A DNA stretch of 64,000 nt from Alphaproteobacteria bacterium (GTDB taxonomy: Bacteria > Pseudomonadota > Alphaproteobacteria > Rickettsiales > SXRF01). Below the pieces are notes generated by a model that did no database searches, was not told the DNA's origin, and worked only from the letters and a program-made list of their open reading frames with translations. Every line of letters starts with the position of its first letter. Position 1 is the first letter of the stretch. A program made the position numbers and the translations under genes. Positions 47,980 through 56,140 of the stretch are shown here, one piece after another. The DNA lies in contig JAGVLO010000015.1 of the NCBI GenBank assembly GCA_020049775.1, positions 186,001-250,000 of the forward strand, written 5' to 3'.

Positions 47980-48441
47980 ATGGCATTCAAAATTCATCTG
48001 ATTATTGTTTCAATAGTGATAGTTATTATGTATGTGGGTTGGCGCGTTCATGTGGCCTCTACTGTCGTGCCTGAGGCGCGAACCATAACCAAAACAACCT
48101 ATAATATTTCCATTATTCATGCCAGCTGGGGGCTTAATTGCCCGCTTTTTGTGGATGGTAAGTCAAACAGCCTCGATCAAGCCTATGTACAGGATAAATC
48201 TAACACTAATAAGCCGCATGCCGACAACGTATTGAAGCAAGTGTCAGAGTCCTGTAATGGCAAGGAGACATGCAGCATAACGGCTTCTGACGACGTATTT
48301 GGCGATATACTTCCAAAAGACTGTACTGAGCGGCAGCTGGACGTTGAATATCGCTGTTATGCATTTGACCGCCCGTGGCGCGAGCAGACCACCAGTAACA
48401 GCCTAGAGATAGACTGCACCTTAAAATACCCCACGCAATAA
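47980..48441 (+). CDS. Membrane-anchored protein with a SUEL/rhamnose-binding-lectin-like domain
   Basis: I chose ATG at 47980 (153 residues), which begins directly with a signal anchor (FKIHLIIVSIVIVIMYVGW); an upstream in-frame start at 47941 adds 13 residues. The exported part contains CNGKETCSITASDDVFGD, then CTERQLDVEYRC. This is the cysteine and VFGD pattern of the galactose/rhamnose-binding SUEL lectin domain, known mainly from animals and sporadically in bacteria. Additional cysteines (LNCPLF, DCTLKY) could complete the disulfides. Encoded on the plus strand inside the GTA-like cluster, next to a two-span PQ-rich protein. It may bind surface sugars; that is inferred from the motif. 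Confidence 0.72.
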   Translation: MAFKIHLIIVSIVIVIMYVGWRVHVASTVVPEARTITKTTYNISIIHASWGLNCPLFVDGKSNSLDQAYVQDKSNTNKPHADNVLKQVSESCNGKETCSITASDDVFGDILPKDCTERQLDVEYRCYAFDRPWREQTTSNSLEIDCTLKYPTQ

Positions 48442-48506
48442 ATCTCCGCTAGCCATATGGCGTCCAGATTAGTACACATATAGCAGGACAGGGAGACAAC
48501 AAAATC

Positions 48507-49592
48507 ATGTTGCCGTTTGTAGTTGCAGGCTTATTTCTGGTGGCGCTGGTGTTTAGTGCATATTGGCACAACACACAGAATAAACGTCTTATTGACCAGC
48601 TCAAGCGTGAGATGGACAAGGAAACGGCGCAATGGCTGGGAGAATTTACCTGGGCGCGTACCTTTCAATTATGGGCTGCTCTTGCCTGCGCGGTTTTGTT
48701 TACCGCAGTGACCGGATGGGAACTTTATTCCGCAAGACAGACTATCGGTGATTTTGATGTAGCACTTAAAAAAAGCGTGGATGAAATCAATAAATCCCGT
48801 ACGCAGATTGCACAGATGGAGCAGATAACATCGCATTACCCGCCACTGGTAGCGAACGCCCCTCCCTCCCAACCACCCCGGCAACCTCAGGTAGCACAAC
48901 AACAGCCGCCACAAAATAATGCACAGCCGCAAGTAGCTGCGCCAGTAGATGCTCCGGCTATTAATCCTCCTGCATGGCCACAAAATAATAATGCACCAGC
49001 AACACAGGTACAAATGCAACCACAGTCTCAGCAACAGCCTCCCGCGCAAGTACCCAGTGTCTCGGTTTCCGCGCAGGCGGTCGATGGCTATGACGAAGCA
49101 GCGGGTCTTGCACCTTCGGCTCAGAACGTGACAATTATATCGAGTCTGAATGATGGCAATATGAATGGCGTGAATCCCGAGGCGCCAAATGCGGCACAGC
49201 TGGAAACAGAGATTAATACGCAGCTGGCCAGTAACAACAATGCCGCTACGGTGGGAGACGTATATAATCCCGAGGAAATGTCATCAGATAAGCAATCGGC
49301 TATGGACTCGATAAAGAAAAGATATGAAGTCCTTCTCGTGAATTATCTTTTCCTGAAAAAATGCGGACTGATTAATCCGCAGGATTACCATGCCATCATT
49401 TCTTCCCTCGCCCGCGAGATGTCTTCAGTGAATGCACCCGGCCGGCTGGAGCATGACATAATGACAGCGGCAAAAGGCTCTTATGATGAAATGTACGCCA
49501 AAAGCAACTGCAACGACCAGAACACCAGCCAGCTTCATGCGCAATACAGCAATTATATAAACGCTATCTCGCAGAACCTGCCTACACCCTAG
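48507..49592 (+). CDS. Two-span membrane protein with Pro/Gln-rich region
   Basis: A 361-residue protein: span 1 about 3-20, a cytosolic-looking coiled segment, span 2 about 50-68, a short coiled coil (LKKSVDEINKSRTQIAQMEQ), then 100 residues rich in Pro, Gln and Asn, and a helical C-terminal domain with cysteines (FLKKCGLINPQDYH; KSNCND). The Pro/Gln tether suggests a periplasm-spanning linker. It follows the lectin-like gene after 65 bases and ends three bases from the opposed tail-protein stop. Not recognised as a family. Confidence 0.72.
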   Translation: MLPFVVAGLFLVALVFSAYWHNTQNKRLIDQLKREMDKETAQWLGEFTWARTFQLWAALACAVLFTAVTGWELYSARQTIGDFDVALKKSVDEINKSRTQIAQMEQITSHYPPLVANAPPSQPPRQPQVAQQQPPQNNAQPQVAAPVDAPAINPPAWPQNNNAPATQVQMQPQSQQQPPAQVPSVSVSAQAVDGYDEAAGLAPSAQNVTIISSLNDGNMNGVNPEAPNAAQLETEINTQLASNNNAATVGDVYNPEEMSSDKQSAMDSIKKRYEVLLVNYLFLKKCGLINPQDYHAIISSLAREMSSVNAPGRLEHDIMTAAKGSYDEMYAKSNCNDQNTSQLHAQYSNYINAISQNLPTP

Positions 49593-49595
49593 CCA

Positions 49596-50012
49596 TTAGC
49601 CAGCCGCCGTATATTCCACCGCTCCGGCGCTCGTAAGTGTCATCTTATATATTTCTACATCGTCGTGTTCGCCGCTGCACTCATATTCCGTGATATGGAA
49701 CGATGCCGTAACGTAATCGCCATTGGCATAGAAAAAACGGTAGCGGTTTGCCTGTGTTCCAAACGCATGTGACCGCATCAGGCTTTCCGAGGCGCTGTCC
49801 ATAAAAATGCCGCTGCCTTTGATAGTCAATTCTTTGAGACCGGAAGCTTGCAGCAACTGCTGCCATGCGCCGGACTCTATATTGCTGCTTTCCAGCATCT
49901 GGCTATTAATGCGCATGACGGAAGTGCGGATACCGCCAATGGTCTGGAATGTTTCCGGACTACCGCCATTGCTGATTTTTATGAGTACCAGCTCCCCTTT
50001 TTTTGCCGACAT
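49596..50012 (-). CDS. Major tail protein, TP901-1 type (g9-like)
   Basis: A 138-residue tail-tube subunit. Typical features are KGELVLIKISNGGSPETFQT, the VMRINSQMLESSNIESGAW segment and the ending ITEYECSGEHDDVEIYKMTL. It follows DUF3168 after 14 bases, as g9 follows g8 in GTAs. The next GTA gene in standard order (g10) is not found downstream. Confidence 0.9.
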   Translation of the reverse strand: MSAKKGELVLIKISNGGSPETFQTIGGIRTSVMRINSQMLESSNIESGAWQQLLQASGLKELTIKGSGIFMDSASESLMRSHAFGTQANRYRFFYANGDYVTASFHITEYECSGEHDDVEIYKMTLTSAGAVEYTAAG

Positions 50013-50026
50013 AATCTATCCTGTTG

Positions 50027-50434
50027 TTATTCGCTATCATGCATCATAGCGTGCAGCTTGAGCATGCCGTGATATGTCCAGCCGTCATTTTCAAGAGTGA
50101 TGCTGCTTGCTATGAAACGCATGAAAACAAGTGATTGTCCGATGATGCTGATATTCTGGTTGTGCAGCAGGCTGTAGATTCTTTCCATGATGGAGGCAGT
50201 TTGCTTGCGCCCACCTTCCCTGCTCCATATATGTATTTCAAGTTCGTGCTTTGTGCCTGTGCTGGTTTTTGTGGACCAGTCACTGCACACAGATTCACCG
50301 ATGGTAATGTAGGGAAAGTCTGTATTCTGCGCTGGCCGGTCGAAAATTCCTGTTGCCATGCCTGACAAGGTTGCGTCACCTGACAACGTACCGTACAGCG
50401 CTGACTGCAGCGCGTTATGCGTTAATGTACTCAT
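50027..50434 (-). CDS. DUF3168 tail terminator (g8-like)
   Basis: A 135-residue protein of the DUF3168 family, which caps the tail tube at the neck. Visible signature: ALQSALYGTLSGDATL, FPYITIGESVCSDWSTKT, and the HIWSREGGRKQ segment. Overlaps the g7 gene by four bases (ATGA). Confidence 0.9.
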   Translation of the reverse strand: MSTLTHNALQSALYGTLSGDATLSGMATGIFDRPAQNTDFPYITIGESVCSDWSTKTSTGTKHELEIHIWSREGGRKQTASIMERIYSLLHNQNISIIGQSLVFMRFIASSITLENDGWTYHGMLKLHAMMHDSE

Positions 50435-50796
50435 GATGCCACACCTTCTTCCGCCAATATGTCGAGCTGTTCATTGCGCTCGTAATCATTAGCGACATGG
50501 CGTATGTTGAAAGCCCTGTCTTCAAACAGCAGGCGCATTGCCGTGGTTACCCCGCTGCGGTAACGCAGTATGATTTTATGCGTAAGCCGTGACTGGATTT
50601 GTCCCGCAAATAACTGCTCGCCACCGTGTGTTTTATTGCCGCTGCCGTTTTCGAGCGGAACAATTTCTGCCCATACATCGGCTATATTCTGCCAGCCACG
50701 TGTATAGCCTCCTTGGGTATCTGGCGTCATAACTTCTTCCTGTAGTGTCAATCTGTGGCGCAGGCGCGAGGACTTGTTTTTGCGTTTCCAGATCAT
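50431..50796 (-). CDS. Head-tail closure protein (g7-like, SPP1 gp16 type)
   Basis: A 121-residue stopper protein. Pattern LRHRLTLQEEV, GGYTRGWQNIADVWAEIVPL and the C-terminal FEDRAFNIRHVAN are standard for the phage head-tail adaptor family. Four-base overlaps with both g6 and g8 show coupled translation in an intact neck module. Confidence 0.9.
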   Translation of the reverse strand: MIWKRKNKSSRLRHRLTLQEEVMTPDTQGGYTRGWQNIADVWAEIVPLENGSGNKTHGGEQLFAGQIQSRLTHKIILRYRSGVTTAMRLLFEDRAFNIRHVANDYERNEQLDILAEEGVAS

Positions 50797-51365
50797 AACA
50801 TCACCTCGCGGAATGGCGCGAACAGGCTCAATGTTTGTTCCGGAATGGCGTTTTGCTCCTGCTCGCCACGGCTGTCGTACATACTTGCGATGTGCGACAA
50901 CATGCCCTGGCGAATAGGCATCGGCACGCCGGATGCATCTGCGCTGTAACCTGCGTTGTAAACAATCTCGATGTGAAAGCCGCCGGGAGCGCTGTCGAAC
51001 ATCAGCGCTGTCTTCGCAGTATTGAGATAATAGCCTGTGCTGTTGACGGCCTGTGTGCTTGCATCACGATTGATAATGGTAACACTGGTGATGCTATTCA
51101 CTGGCCCCATCGGCAGGTAAACCGATTCCGGCAGCATGTCGTCATAGCCAAGCTTCCATACCTGATTTATCAGCGAGCGGCGAAGCCAGTTTTCTGCTGT
51201 CATCCTTGATGCCACAATCATATCAGTAATAATCGTGTCTTCTGTTGTGCCGTCAATGCGTAGGTATGTTTTTGCCTGCGCGAGGGTTACCGGTTCTGAT
51301 GCCGGCGCGGTTATTCTTGTAAGCAGGCGGTGCGTTCCGCAGCTATTATTGTGATGATTATACAT
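50793..51365 (-). CDS. Head-tail connector (g6-like)
   Basis: A 190-residue adaptor of the gp6 family. Features: PASEPVTLAQAKTYLRIDG, DTIITDMIVASRMTAENWL and SVYLPMGPVNSITSVTI. I chose ATG at 51365 because a strong AAGGAG lies seven bases upstream; the frame extends 23 codons further without one. It begins the neck module g6-g7-g8-g9. Confidence 0.9.
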   Translation of the reverse strand: MYNHHNNSCGTHRLLTRITAPASEPVTLAQAKTYLRIDGTTEDTIITDMIVASRMTAENWLRRSLINQVWKLGYDDMLPESVYLPMGPVNSITSVTIINRDASTQAVNSTGYYLNTAKTALMFDSAPGGFHIEIVYNAGYSADASGVPMPIRQGMLSHIASMYDSRGEQEQNAIPEQTLSLFAPFREVML

Positions 51366-51460
51366 ATGTCTCCTTTGTGGATTAAGGCCACGCAATACGA
51401 ATCCTTCCCCGCTGCTGCGATGAGGTTCAATCATTAGAATTTTTATGAATGGGTTAGCGA

Positions 51461-52171
51461 TTAGCCTTTGGCAGGCGAACCCTGCAGGTGATTTTGGAAA
51501 ATGCCGCCAATACCGGCAGCCATGCCAAGGAGGTTTGGCAGTTCCCAGATAATTGCCATGGATGAGAGTTCTTTGGCTTTCTTTTCAGGAATACCAGCCT
51601 TGGTAAGTATGTTGGTGGAGCTGTTTATCATTTCATCTGTCATGCCTGCTCCTACTGTGTTCATCAACAATATGGATCCGTAATGTACACCTTCATCATA
51701 GAGCAGAATGCGTTTTTCATTTGCTGATAATAATCCACCAGCCGGCACAGCTTCATCCGCAATACCTACGGCGCGGTTGAATAAACGGCGGGTGGCGATT
51801 TTTGCGAGCATACTGGTCGCCCATGCCGTACTGAACACAATCATGGTTTTTGCAAGGCTTTCAGCCCGCTCTGCGCGTGTTTTTGTTTTGTCAGGTTGGC
51901 ATTCCTTGAGTTTACAGAGAGTACCCAATGTACTTTCAATGGGTTCAAGGAAAGGCTCGATAACATGCTTGCCTACAAATTTACTGACGTCTTTTATCAG
52001 GTTGGGTGCAAGTGTATCGGCAACCCCCACAACAAGCAGAGAGGTACTCATAGACACCATCTCGGCCAGTGCAAAGCCACCGGACTCTTTGGCTATATTG
52101 CCATAGACCAACTTTTTATCGGGTGATGTCACGTATGGCTGCCCTAAAAACGATACAGTTTTCCATGGCAC
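51461..52171 (-). CDS. Unknown helical protein with hydrophobic segments
   Basis: A 236-residue protein not recognised. Hydrophobic stretches around 38-55 (MVSMSTSLLVVGVADTL), 108-125 and 200-222 could be peripheral or transmembrane. One CKLKEC pair sits near residue 87. It lies between the capsid-side genes and the connector, where RcGTA has none. It follows a terminator and a TTAA-N7-TTAA match (52225-52239), so it is probably transcribed on its own. Confidence 0.65.
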   Translation of the reverse strand: MPWKTVSFLGQPYVTSPDKKLVYGNIAKESGGFALAEMVSMSTSLLVVGVADTLAPNLIKDVSKFVGKHVIEPFLEPIESTLGTLCKLKECQPDKTKTRAERAESLAKTMIVFSTAWATSMLAKIATRRLFNRAVGIADEAVPAGGLLSANEKRILLYDEGVHYGSILLMNTVGAGMTDEMINSSTNILTKAGIPEKKAKELSSMAIIWELPNLLGMAAGIGGIFQNHLQGSPAKG

Positions 52172-52212
52172 AGACTACCATAAAAGTTAACAAGCTGTAT
52201 TACAATTTTGTT

Positions 52213-52233
52213 AAAAAACAGGGCTTAACCCTG
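52213..52233 (-). terminator. Intrinsic terminator after small-family copy D
   Basis: On the minus strand CAGGG and CCCTG pair around a TTAAG loop, followed by six T residues. Short stem but a good U-tract, beginning three bases after the stop of the 52236-52595 gene. Confidence 0.7.
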
Positions 52234-52235
52234 CA

Positions 52236-52595
52236 TTAATTTTCGTCGGTCTTTATGTTTGCCGCCATAGCGTAGCTGGAAAGATTGCTGCTAAGCTCAT
52301 GGGCTTTCGCGACATCCGGTATATCGAGCATACCTTCATGATTGAATCCATATTCCTTGGTCATTTTCTGCCTTACTTCTTCAGAAGGCTCACCTTCGCC
52401 GGTATCAAGGATAATGCCATAGTCCTCGGGGTAAAATGTACCCTGTTTCTGGGCGGCCATGAACGCTTCAAGCTTATCTGCCCTTATGGCCACATAAGCA
52501 TACATCTTTACGCCGTTTAGATTTTCACCGCGTATAAGCAAAACACAGACTGTTTTTTCAGCAATAATCTGTTCCGTACGGGTCAACTTAGACAC
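52236..52595 (-). CDS. Small paralogous-family protein (copy D)
   Basis: A 119-residue protein. I chose the GTG at 52595 because AAAGGAA lies upstream at proper spacing; an in-frame ATG is 23 codons earlier. The core matches copies A-C: MYAYVAIRADKLEAFMAAQ, then DYGIILDTGEGEPSEEVRQ and KEYGFNHE. A Ser/Ala-rich tail follows. Located between capsid-side genes and the connector of the GTA-like cluster and ends at its own terminator. Function unknown. Confidence 0.75.
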   Translation of the reverse strand: MSKLTRTEQIIAEKTVCVLLIRGENLNGVKMYAYVAIRADKLEAFMAAQKQGTFYPEDYGIILDTGEGEPSEEVRQKMTKEYGFNHEGMLDIPDVAKAHELSSNLSSYAMAANIKTDEN

Positions 52596-52754
52596 TAAAA
52601 AATTCCTTTGGTGTAAGGGTAATCTAATATTCAATAGCTTAACTAAACCCATTATATAGGTCAAGCTGCTTAAAAAACTATTAAATCAATGAATTAGCTA
52701 TTTATGACCTGTGGATTGGTGTCTGTTTGTTGTATTTATGCACCAGTAAAGTGA

Positions 52755-52788
52755 TTCCTGCCCCGCCATTTTAACAGCAGGGCAGGAA
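52755..52788 (-). terminator. Hairpin after the 137-residue capsid-side gene
   Basis: TTCCTGCCC and GGGCAGGAA form a 9-bp stem around a 16-base loop just after the stop at 52795 (minus strand). There is no strong U-tract, so it may stabilise a 3' end and not terminate alone. Confidence 0.45.
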
Positions 52789-52794
52789 ATCAGC

Positions 52795-53208
52795 TTACAT
52801 GGCAGGCATGTAGGATGGAGTGCCGCGTACGGCAACAATACCCATCGGAGTGCCATTGGTGTGGGTACCAGATGGTGTCGCAGTAGCACGCAGGTAGCGT
52901 TTGCTGCCCACGTAGCCAAAATTATGGGCGGTTTCGTCCAGTGACGCGGAATCTACAACGACAGAGTTGGCGCCGTTGCTTAGTTCTGCAGCTACAACTG
53001 CGCTGTAGCTGGAGTCGTCATCGCTATGAAGGATGGCCAGCGTCCAATAAACGCTGCCTGAAAGCGTATCGCCCGACTGTCCGATATCAAACGTGATAAC
53101 AGCGCTGTCAAAGCCCTTCAGGTCAACGGTAGCTGAGGTTTTAGTAGTGGTGGCTACTACAGGACTCAGCATCTGGGTAACTTTAATATTGTGATAAATA
53201 TCTCTCAT
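52795..53208 (-). CDS. Capsid-associated beta protein, probable head decoration or minor head protein
   Basis: A 137-residue protein directly downstream (28 bases) of the major capsid gene. The pattern TTKTSATVDLKGFDSAVITF ... VYWTLAILHSDDDSSYSAVV and YVGSKRYLRATATPSGTH is that of small beta-sandwich proteins that follow capsid genes in many tailed phages of alphaproteobacteria. The role is inferred from position and pattern; RcGTA itself has no equivalent here. Confidence 0.75.
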   Translation of the reverse strand: MRDIYHNIKVTQMLSPVVATTTKTSATVDLKGFDSAVITFDIGQSGDTLSGSVYWTLAILHSDDDSSYSAVVAAELSNGANSVVVDSASLDETAHNFGYVGSKRYLRATATPSGTHTNGTPMGIVAVRGTPSYMPAM

Positions 53209-53236
53209 GGTTTTAGTCCTGAAATAATGATTGGTT

Positions 53237-54448
53237 TTAGCTCAGAGCAAGCAACTTGACGGCGTCGAAATTGACCACATCACCACCTACACGGGCGGTG
53301 GCGTAGAACTTCACAAACGGCTTTTCAGTAAATGGATCGCGCAGGATGCGGATGCCCTGACGGTCAACAATCTGGTAAGCCGCCTTGAAATCGCTGACAG
53401 CAACCGACAGCGAACCGGCAGAAGCCAGCGGCATGTCAGAAGCCATGACCACCGGAACACCAAGAAGTGTGTCCGGAGTGCCGGCAGCAAGACCAGGCTG
53501 CCACATATACTGGTTGGTGGTGGATTCCTTCAGGAGGCGCACAGACTGCACAACGGTGCGGTGCATCATGAAGTTCGCACGCTTCATGTGTGCGTCTTTA
53601 AGGCTATAAAACAGTGTGATAAGCGAATCCGCAGTGACAACACCGCTAGAACCGCTGGCTACCTGTTGAATCTGCCCCCAGCTGGTGCCTGACGCATAGG
53701 TCAGGATGCCGCGTGGCTGACCTACGCCATTGCCTGAAACGAATGCGGTGTTTTGCTTGCGCGAGAAGATGTCGGCGATTTTGGATGCCAGCCAGCTCTC
53801 GATATCAATAGCAGCGTCATCCACCAGTTTCTGTGTGGCTTTGGGTTGTGCATAAAGCTCATGCGTCGGCAGGTTGCGCTTTGCAAGCGTCGGCGTTGAA
53901 GTTTCGGTGACAGTTGCAGTCTCCGAGGTCCAGCCTGCAGCGGCCTGGTCGTGGTCGTCGATAAGCTCGAGCGCGTCAGACGAAATGGTCTCGATGGAGG
54001 CCATCTGGCGCATGGGCGAGCTTTCAAAGATAGCCTGCACGATTTTTGATGACATGGTGGGGGTTACCAGATAGCCGCCGTCAGGGTCAGAACCTACGGA
54101 AAGTGACTTGGTCTGGATAGCTTCCAGACCGGCGTCCATACCCTTGCGTAGGTAGTTACGGAAGGCCTTACCGTATTCATTGTTTTTCTGGTTGTAAGAC
54201 CCATCATAATGTCTATGAGACTCAACGTCGCCAGAAATTAACGGGCGGTTGTAGGCGGTCTCTAACTGGTCGAGTCGATTTTTATAGTTATCGAGCGATG
54301 TACTTATATTGTTTAAGTGTTCGTTATACAAAGGATCTGCATAGCCTTTACGCTCGATTTCACGCAGGCGTGCATCATTAATTTGTTTAAATTGTTCCCA
54401 CGCATTACCAAGGCCGGCAACGCGTTCGGTGATTTCTGAAATGCTCAT
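53237..54448 (-). CDS. HK97-fold major capsid protein (g5-like)
   Basis: A 403-residue capsid precursor. The N-terminal delta domain is a coiled coil (about 1-75). The HK97 core begins near 105 and contains SVGSDPDGGYLVTPTMSSKI, then the SPMRQMASIETISSDALELI region, FVSGNGVGQPRGIL and DTLLGVPVVMASDMPLAS. I chose ATG at 54448, which has AAAGAGGA upstream; 13 more codons are open. A hairpin with a T-run lies in its leader. It is separated from the protease by two plus-strand cargo genes. Confidence 0.95.
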   Translation of the reverse strand: MSISEITERVAGLGNAWEQFKQINDARLREIERKGYADPLYNEHLNNISTSLDNYKNRLDQLETAYNRPLISGDVESHRHYDGSYNQKNNEYGKAFRNYLRKGMDAGLEAIQTKSLSVGSDPDGGYLVTPTMSSKIVQAIFESSPMRQMASIETISSDALELIDDHDQAAAGWTSETATVTETSTPTLAKRNLPTHELYAQPKATQKLVDDAAIDIESWLASKIADIFSRKQNTAFVSGNGVGQPRGILTYASGTSWGQIQQVASGSSGVVTADSLITLFYSLKDAHMKRANFMMHRTVVQSVRLLKESTTNQYMWQPGLAAGTPDTLLGVPVVMASDMPLASAGSLSVAVSDFKAAYQIVDRQGIRILRDPFTEKPFVKFYATARVGGDVVNFDAVKLLALS

Positions 54449-54470
54449 AAATTCCTCTTTAGTGTTAATA

Positions 54471-54504
54471 ATAAAAAGCCATGTCACTGAGTGATGGCAT
54501 GGCT
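54471..54504 (-). promoter_or_regulatory. Terminator-like hairpin in the capsid gene leader
   Basis: On the minus strand AGCCATG...CATGGCT arms, extended by TCACT/AGTGA with a 3-base bulge, are followed by TTTTT. The hairpin is 22 bases upstream of the capsid ATG. A TTGACA element lies further upstream on the same strand (around 54540). It could be an attenuator for the capsid gene, or a terminator stopping transcription that comes from the protease side. Confidence 0.5.
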
Positions 54505-54608
54505 AGGCTTGACATTAATTTTTAAGTTGGTTCTACTGGTGTCAATTCTTCGAGAAATAAGAACTCAAAAAAGCTAGGGCGCTTACGTAAAAAGCTCGGC
54601 AAAATGAA

Positions 54609-55229
54609 GTGAACGGGATATTGGGCATGCTGCAAGACAATGACAACACTATTAGTGTGGGTATCATCGCTGACCCCTCAAATTATGCAGCGGAACAATT
54701 CTTCGAAAAGCAACTATCCCTTACCATAAGCCGTGACTCTGACTCAAATCCGTATCACGTTACCTCTGATGCGCTTACCCAAAGTATAAGCTCGCGCCTG
54801 CTTACCGATGAAATAGGTGGCAAACTCAATAAAGGATATCAGGTAGTCGTGGCCATTCTTGGTGTGCCGGACGCATCAGGTTATAAAACTGATGTGCATG
54901 GCCTGCTCAATGCGTGGGAGCGTTCAGCACAAAAACCCGCTTTGCTTCTTGTAAGCAACAAGCCCGAACTCACTCGTGAAATGGTTGAAAGCTGGCAGGG
55001 TTGGAAAAAACTTCCACAGGAATTGAAGTCAGCTATCAAGGTTAATGATGAATATCTGGTCATTAACGCCAATAAATCACTCGATGCTATCAAGGAGCGG
55101 GCGAAGTGTGCCTGCGACCTGAAGCGCCAGCTTTGTGAAACACTGAACGCAGTTGTTGAGCCACTTATCATGAGGCCGGTATTCGTACAAAGTAGCGTGC
55201 TTACTATGCCTTATGTGGTGAAAGGCTAA
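54609..55229 (+). CDS. Unknown 206-residue protein, antisense cargo
   Basis: Not recognised. Alternating strands and helices (ISVGIIADPSNYAAEQFFEK; GYQVVVAILGVPDASGYKTD; KPALLLVSNKPELTREMVES) look like an alpha/beta nucleotide-binding-type fold without a P-loop. It has a Cys pair (KCACDLKRQLC) near 165. GTG at 54609 or ATG at 54627 could start it. It lies on the plus strand between the capsid and protease genes, seven bases before small-family copy B, so the two are a cargo pair. Confidence 0.65.
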   Translation: MNGILGMLQDNDNTISVGIIADPSNYAAEQFFEKQLSLTISRDSDSNPYHVTSDALTQSISSRLLTDEIGGKLNKGYQVVVAILGVPDASGYKTDVHGLLNAWERSAQKPALLLVSNKPELTREMVESWQGWKKLPQELKSAIKVNDEYLVINANKSLDAIKERAKCACDLKRQLCETLNAVVEPLIMRPVFVQSSVLTMPYVVKG

Positions 55230-55235
55230 CTAGTT

Positions 55236-55517
55236 ATGTTCAGCAACGCCATCCTGCCCAAGCAAAGCTTTATCCATCAAGCCGCACACGCCAAACTGGA
55301 AAATATATTTTTTGTGCGCGGACAGGACATCACCGGAAACGACGTGTGGTTCTACCTGCTTGTTGACTCGGGAAAGACCCGCGCATTCAAGACCGCCAAA
55401 AACGCACAGCTCATGAAGTTGCTGGATTTCGGTAAAGTGCTTTATTCCGGCTTTGGCGACCAGCCATCTGACTTAATCAAATGGCAGATGGAAAAGAAAT
55501 ACGGCTTCAAGGAATAG
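55236..55517 (+). CDS. Small paralogous-family protein (copy B)
   Basis: A 93-residue protein with the family core VWFYLLVDSGKTRAF, then DFGKVLYSGFGDQPSDLIKW and the ending KKYGFKE. It forms a plus-strand pair with the 206-residue gene and ends three bases from the opposed protease stop. It is closest to copy A in the FGKVL/YGKVL segment. Function unknown. Confidence 0.75.
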   Translation: MFSNAILPKQSFIHQAAHAKLENIFFVRGQDITGNDVWFYLLVDSGKTRAFKTAKNAQLMKLLDFGKVLYSGFGDQPSDLIKWQMEKKYGFKE

Positions 55518-55520
55518 TGA

Positions 55521-56117
55521 CTAGCTGCGCAACTGTGCTATTGCGTTGTCCAGTGTGTCAGACAACTTTACCAACTCACCGCTCCTGCGCGCATTTTCCC
55601 ATAAACTTTCCTCAGCGTAGCCCATGGCCTTTACTTTGGTTATGGACGCATCACTGTTTGCCGGAAAAGTCACGATACTGATTTCCCATAAATCCACTTC
55701 CGCTAGCAAACGAACGCCGGTTTGAGGATCGATGGTATAGCGCAGCGGAGAATAGCCGATAGACAGCCCACTGATAGCCCCCACTTTCAGTAATGTGTAG
55801 GCTTCGTTTGCACGCTGCACATTTAACAGCAGCATGCCCTCGACGTATAATCCATGTTCATCTTCCGACAGCTTTGTCAGGACGCCGATAGGCTCTTCCT
55901 GCTGGTGCTGCCAAAGGAATTTGATGGATGACAGCGGCTTTTTTACTGTGCTTGCAAATGCGCCGCGCAGCATGATGTCACGCTGGTTATCGACGATATT
56001 GAAAACACTGGCATAGCCGCTGAAACGCCCTTCCCTGTCTAGCGATTTAAGCTGCAGGGAAAAGTCGAGATGCTTGCGCTCACGCATGGTGGCGCTTACT
56101 TTTTTATCGATATACAT
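55521..56117 (-). CDS. HK97-family prohead protease (g4-like)
   Basis: A 198-residue maturation protease (herpesvirus-type fold). Features: GYASVFNIVDNQRDIMLRGA, catalytic His in FLWQHQQEEPIG, catalytic Ser in GAISGLSIGY, and VDLWEISIVTFPAN. It processes the capsid precursor; family and order (after portal, before capsid) match RcGTA g4, with b561/YceI inserted upstream. Confidence 0.95.
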   Translation of the reverse strand: MYIDKKVSATMRERKHLDFSLQLKSLDREGRFSGYASVFNIVDNQRDIMLRGAFASTVKKPLSSIKFLWQHQQEEPIGVLTKLSEDEHGLYVEGMLLLNVQRANEAYTLLKVGAISGLSIGYSPLRYTIDPQTGVRLLAEVDLWEISIVTFPANSDASITKVKAMGYAEESLWENARRSGELVKLSDTLDNAIAQLRS

Positions 56118-56140
56118 AGGAAACCTTTTAGAAAATGCTG

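Noticed and set aside
52225-52239. A third TTAA-N7-TTAA match (CtrA-type box) upstream of the 236-residue gene
   Set aside because: One TTAA is the loop of a terminator hairpin and the other contains the stop codon of the upstream gene, so the match is probably incidental.
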